Shown one piece after another: positions 50,325-50,598 of a stretch of 50,598 nt of DNA. The stretch covers positions 1 through 50,598 of the forward strand of contig JBBDIG010000004.1 of the NCBI GenBank assembly GCA_040880525.1. Reading direction: 5' to 3'. The DNA comes from Bacteroidia bacterium. GTDB taxonomy: Bacteria; Bacteroidota; Bacteroidia; CAILMK01; JBBDIG01. How positions within the stretch are numbered: position 1 is the first letter of the stretch; every line of letters begins with the position of its first letter. A program made the position numbers and the translations under genes. A model generated the notes under the pieces. The model had not been told where the DNA came from and made no database searches. It worked only from the letters and a program-made list of their open reading frames with translations.

Positions 50325-50562
50325 TGAAGTTAAAGGTGAAGGGAACAGTGTCAATTTCAAGTATAGAATGCACGACCCAAGATTGGGAAGATTTTTCGCA
50401 GTAGATCCATTAATTGCTGAGTACCCCCATTATACACCCTATTCTTTTAGTGGGAATAAAGTTATACATGCCATAGAGCTAGAAGGCTTAGAAGAATGGG
50501 AAGTTAATCAATCTACAACTTCCTCTTCAGCTTCAAGTACCGCAACTGTCTTAGCCCCCTAA
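50230..50562 (+). pseudogene. RHS core C-terminal part in the shifted frame
   Basis: In the frame after the extra C the translation reads QDYYPFGMVMTGRSF, YRYGFQGQEKDDEVKGEG, then YRMHDPRLGRFFAVDPL and YPHYTPYSFSGNKVIHAIELEGLE. This is the RHS-repeat-associated core (DPRLGRFxxVDPLxxxYPxxxPYxFxxNxPxxxxDLxG-like). After ELEGLEEW only about 20 Ser/Thr-rich residues follow before the stop, so no recognisable toxin domain is attached. Removing one C joins it to the upstream fragment as one protein of about 364 residues. Confidence 0.75.
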
Positions 50563-50598
50563 TAAGCTGGAGTAAAATCACATTTTAATTTAGGTCTG

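Noticed and set aside
1-50598. tRNA, rRNA and riboswitch search by eye
   Set aside because: No T-arm/anticodon combinations, rRNA stretches or recognisable riboswitch cores were found in the intergenic regions; a covariance-model search would be needed to exclude divergent ones.

Overview
The window looks like a chromosomal segment of a Bacteroidota bacterium (Saprospiria/Chitinophagia/Sphingobacteriia-like; no finer placement is justified). Reasons: three large secreted proteins end in type A sorting domains of the type IX secretion system. Promoters resemble the Bacteroidota -7 box TAnnTTTG, sometimes with a TTTG box about 18 bases upstream. There is a carboxypeptidase-regulatory-fused TonB-dependent receptor, and many families are typical of the phylum (SpoIIM-like/DUF4129/DUF4350 cluster, DUF5989, YfhO, DUF5723, DUF2784). 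I found no rRNA, tRNA or CRISPR array.

Layout. 1-1220: two tandem paralogous lipoproteins. 1220-1770: gene-free repeat cluster. 1774-5669: membrane operon of a SpoIIM-like fusion, DUF4129 and DUF4350. 5846-7953 (minus): dapD, a GT4 glycosyltransferase and a 49-residue DUF5989 protein. 8004-13225 (minus): a DUF5723 outer-membrane protein, then an operon TolC - HlyD adaptor - gpsA. 13393-16647: small lipoprotein and a TonB-dependent receptor broken by a frameshift. 16807-20876: DksA/TraR-like zinc protein, YfhO-like membrane protein, methyltransferase. 21359-25076: acyl-CoA thioesterase, two-subunit 3-oxoacid CoA-transferase, malate dehydrogenase, retropepsin-like protein. 25159-28500: lipoprotein, free-standing M6-prodomain lipoprotein, M6 metalloprotease. 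28567-32328: metallophosphatase, purL, LuxR-type regulator. 32614-38588: 14-repeat FG-GAP secreted protein, rmuC, lysS. 38925-43197: arginine operon argB-argD-argC-argJ. 43278-48345: secreted endonuclease I, outer-membrane barrel, unknown secreted protein, DUF2784 protein, thymidylate kinase. 48490-50598: an AT-richer accessory patch of toxin and transposase debris.

How genes work together. The arg cluster carries N-acetylglutamate to ornithine with acetyl recycling by ArgJ. DapD supplies lysine/diaminopimelate. The CoA-transferase pair, thioesterase and Mdh belong to acyl-CoA/TCA metabolism. The M6 protease, FG-GAP protein and endonuclease I are predicted T9SS exports.

Most interesting signals: (i) an HNH-nuclease toxin tail lacking its 5' part, ending 6 bases before a DUF4265 gene (candidate toxin-immunity pair), between a truncated Y1-transposase remnant and an orphan, frameshifted RHS core; (ii) a lipoprotein that is only an M6 prodomain, overlapping the gene of the M6 protease carrying the same domain; (iii) three dispersed copies of a GC-rich intergenic hairpin with compensatory stem changes, possibly a REP-like element; (iv) two single-base frameshifts in homopolymer runs, which may be real or assembly errors.
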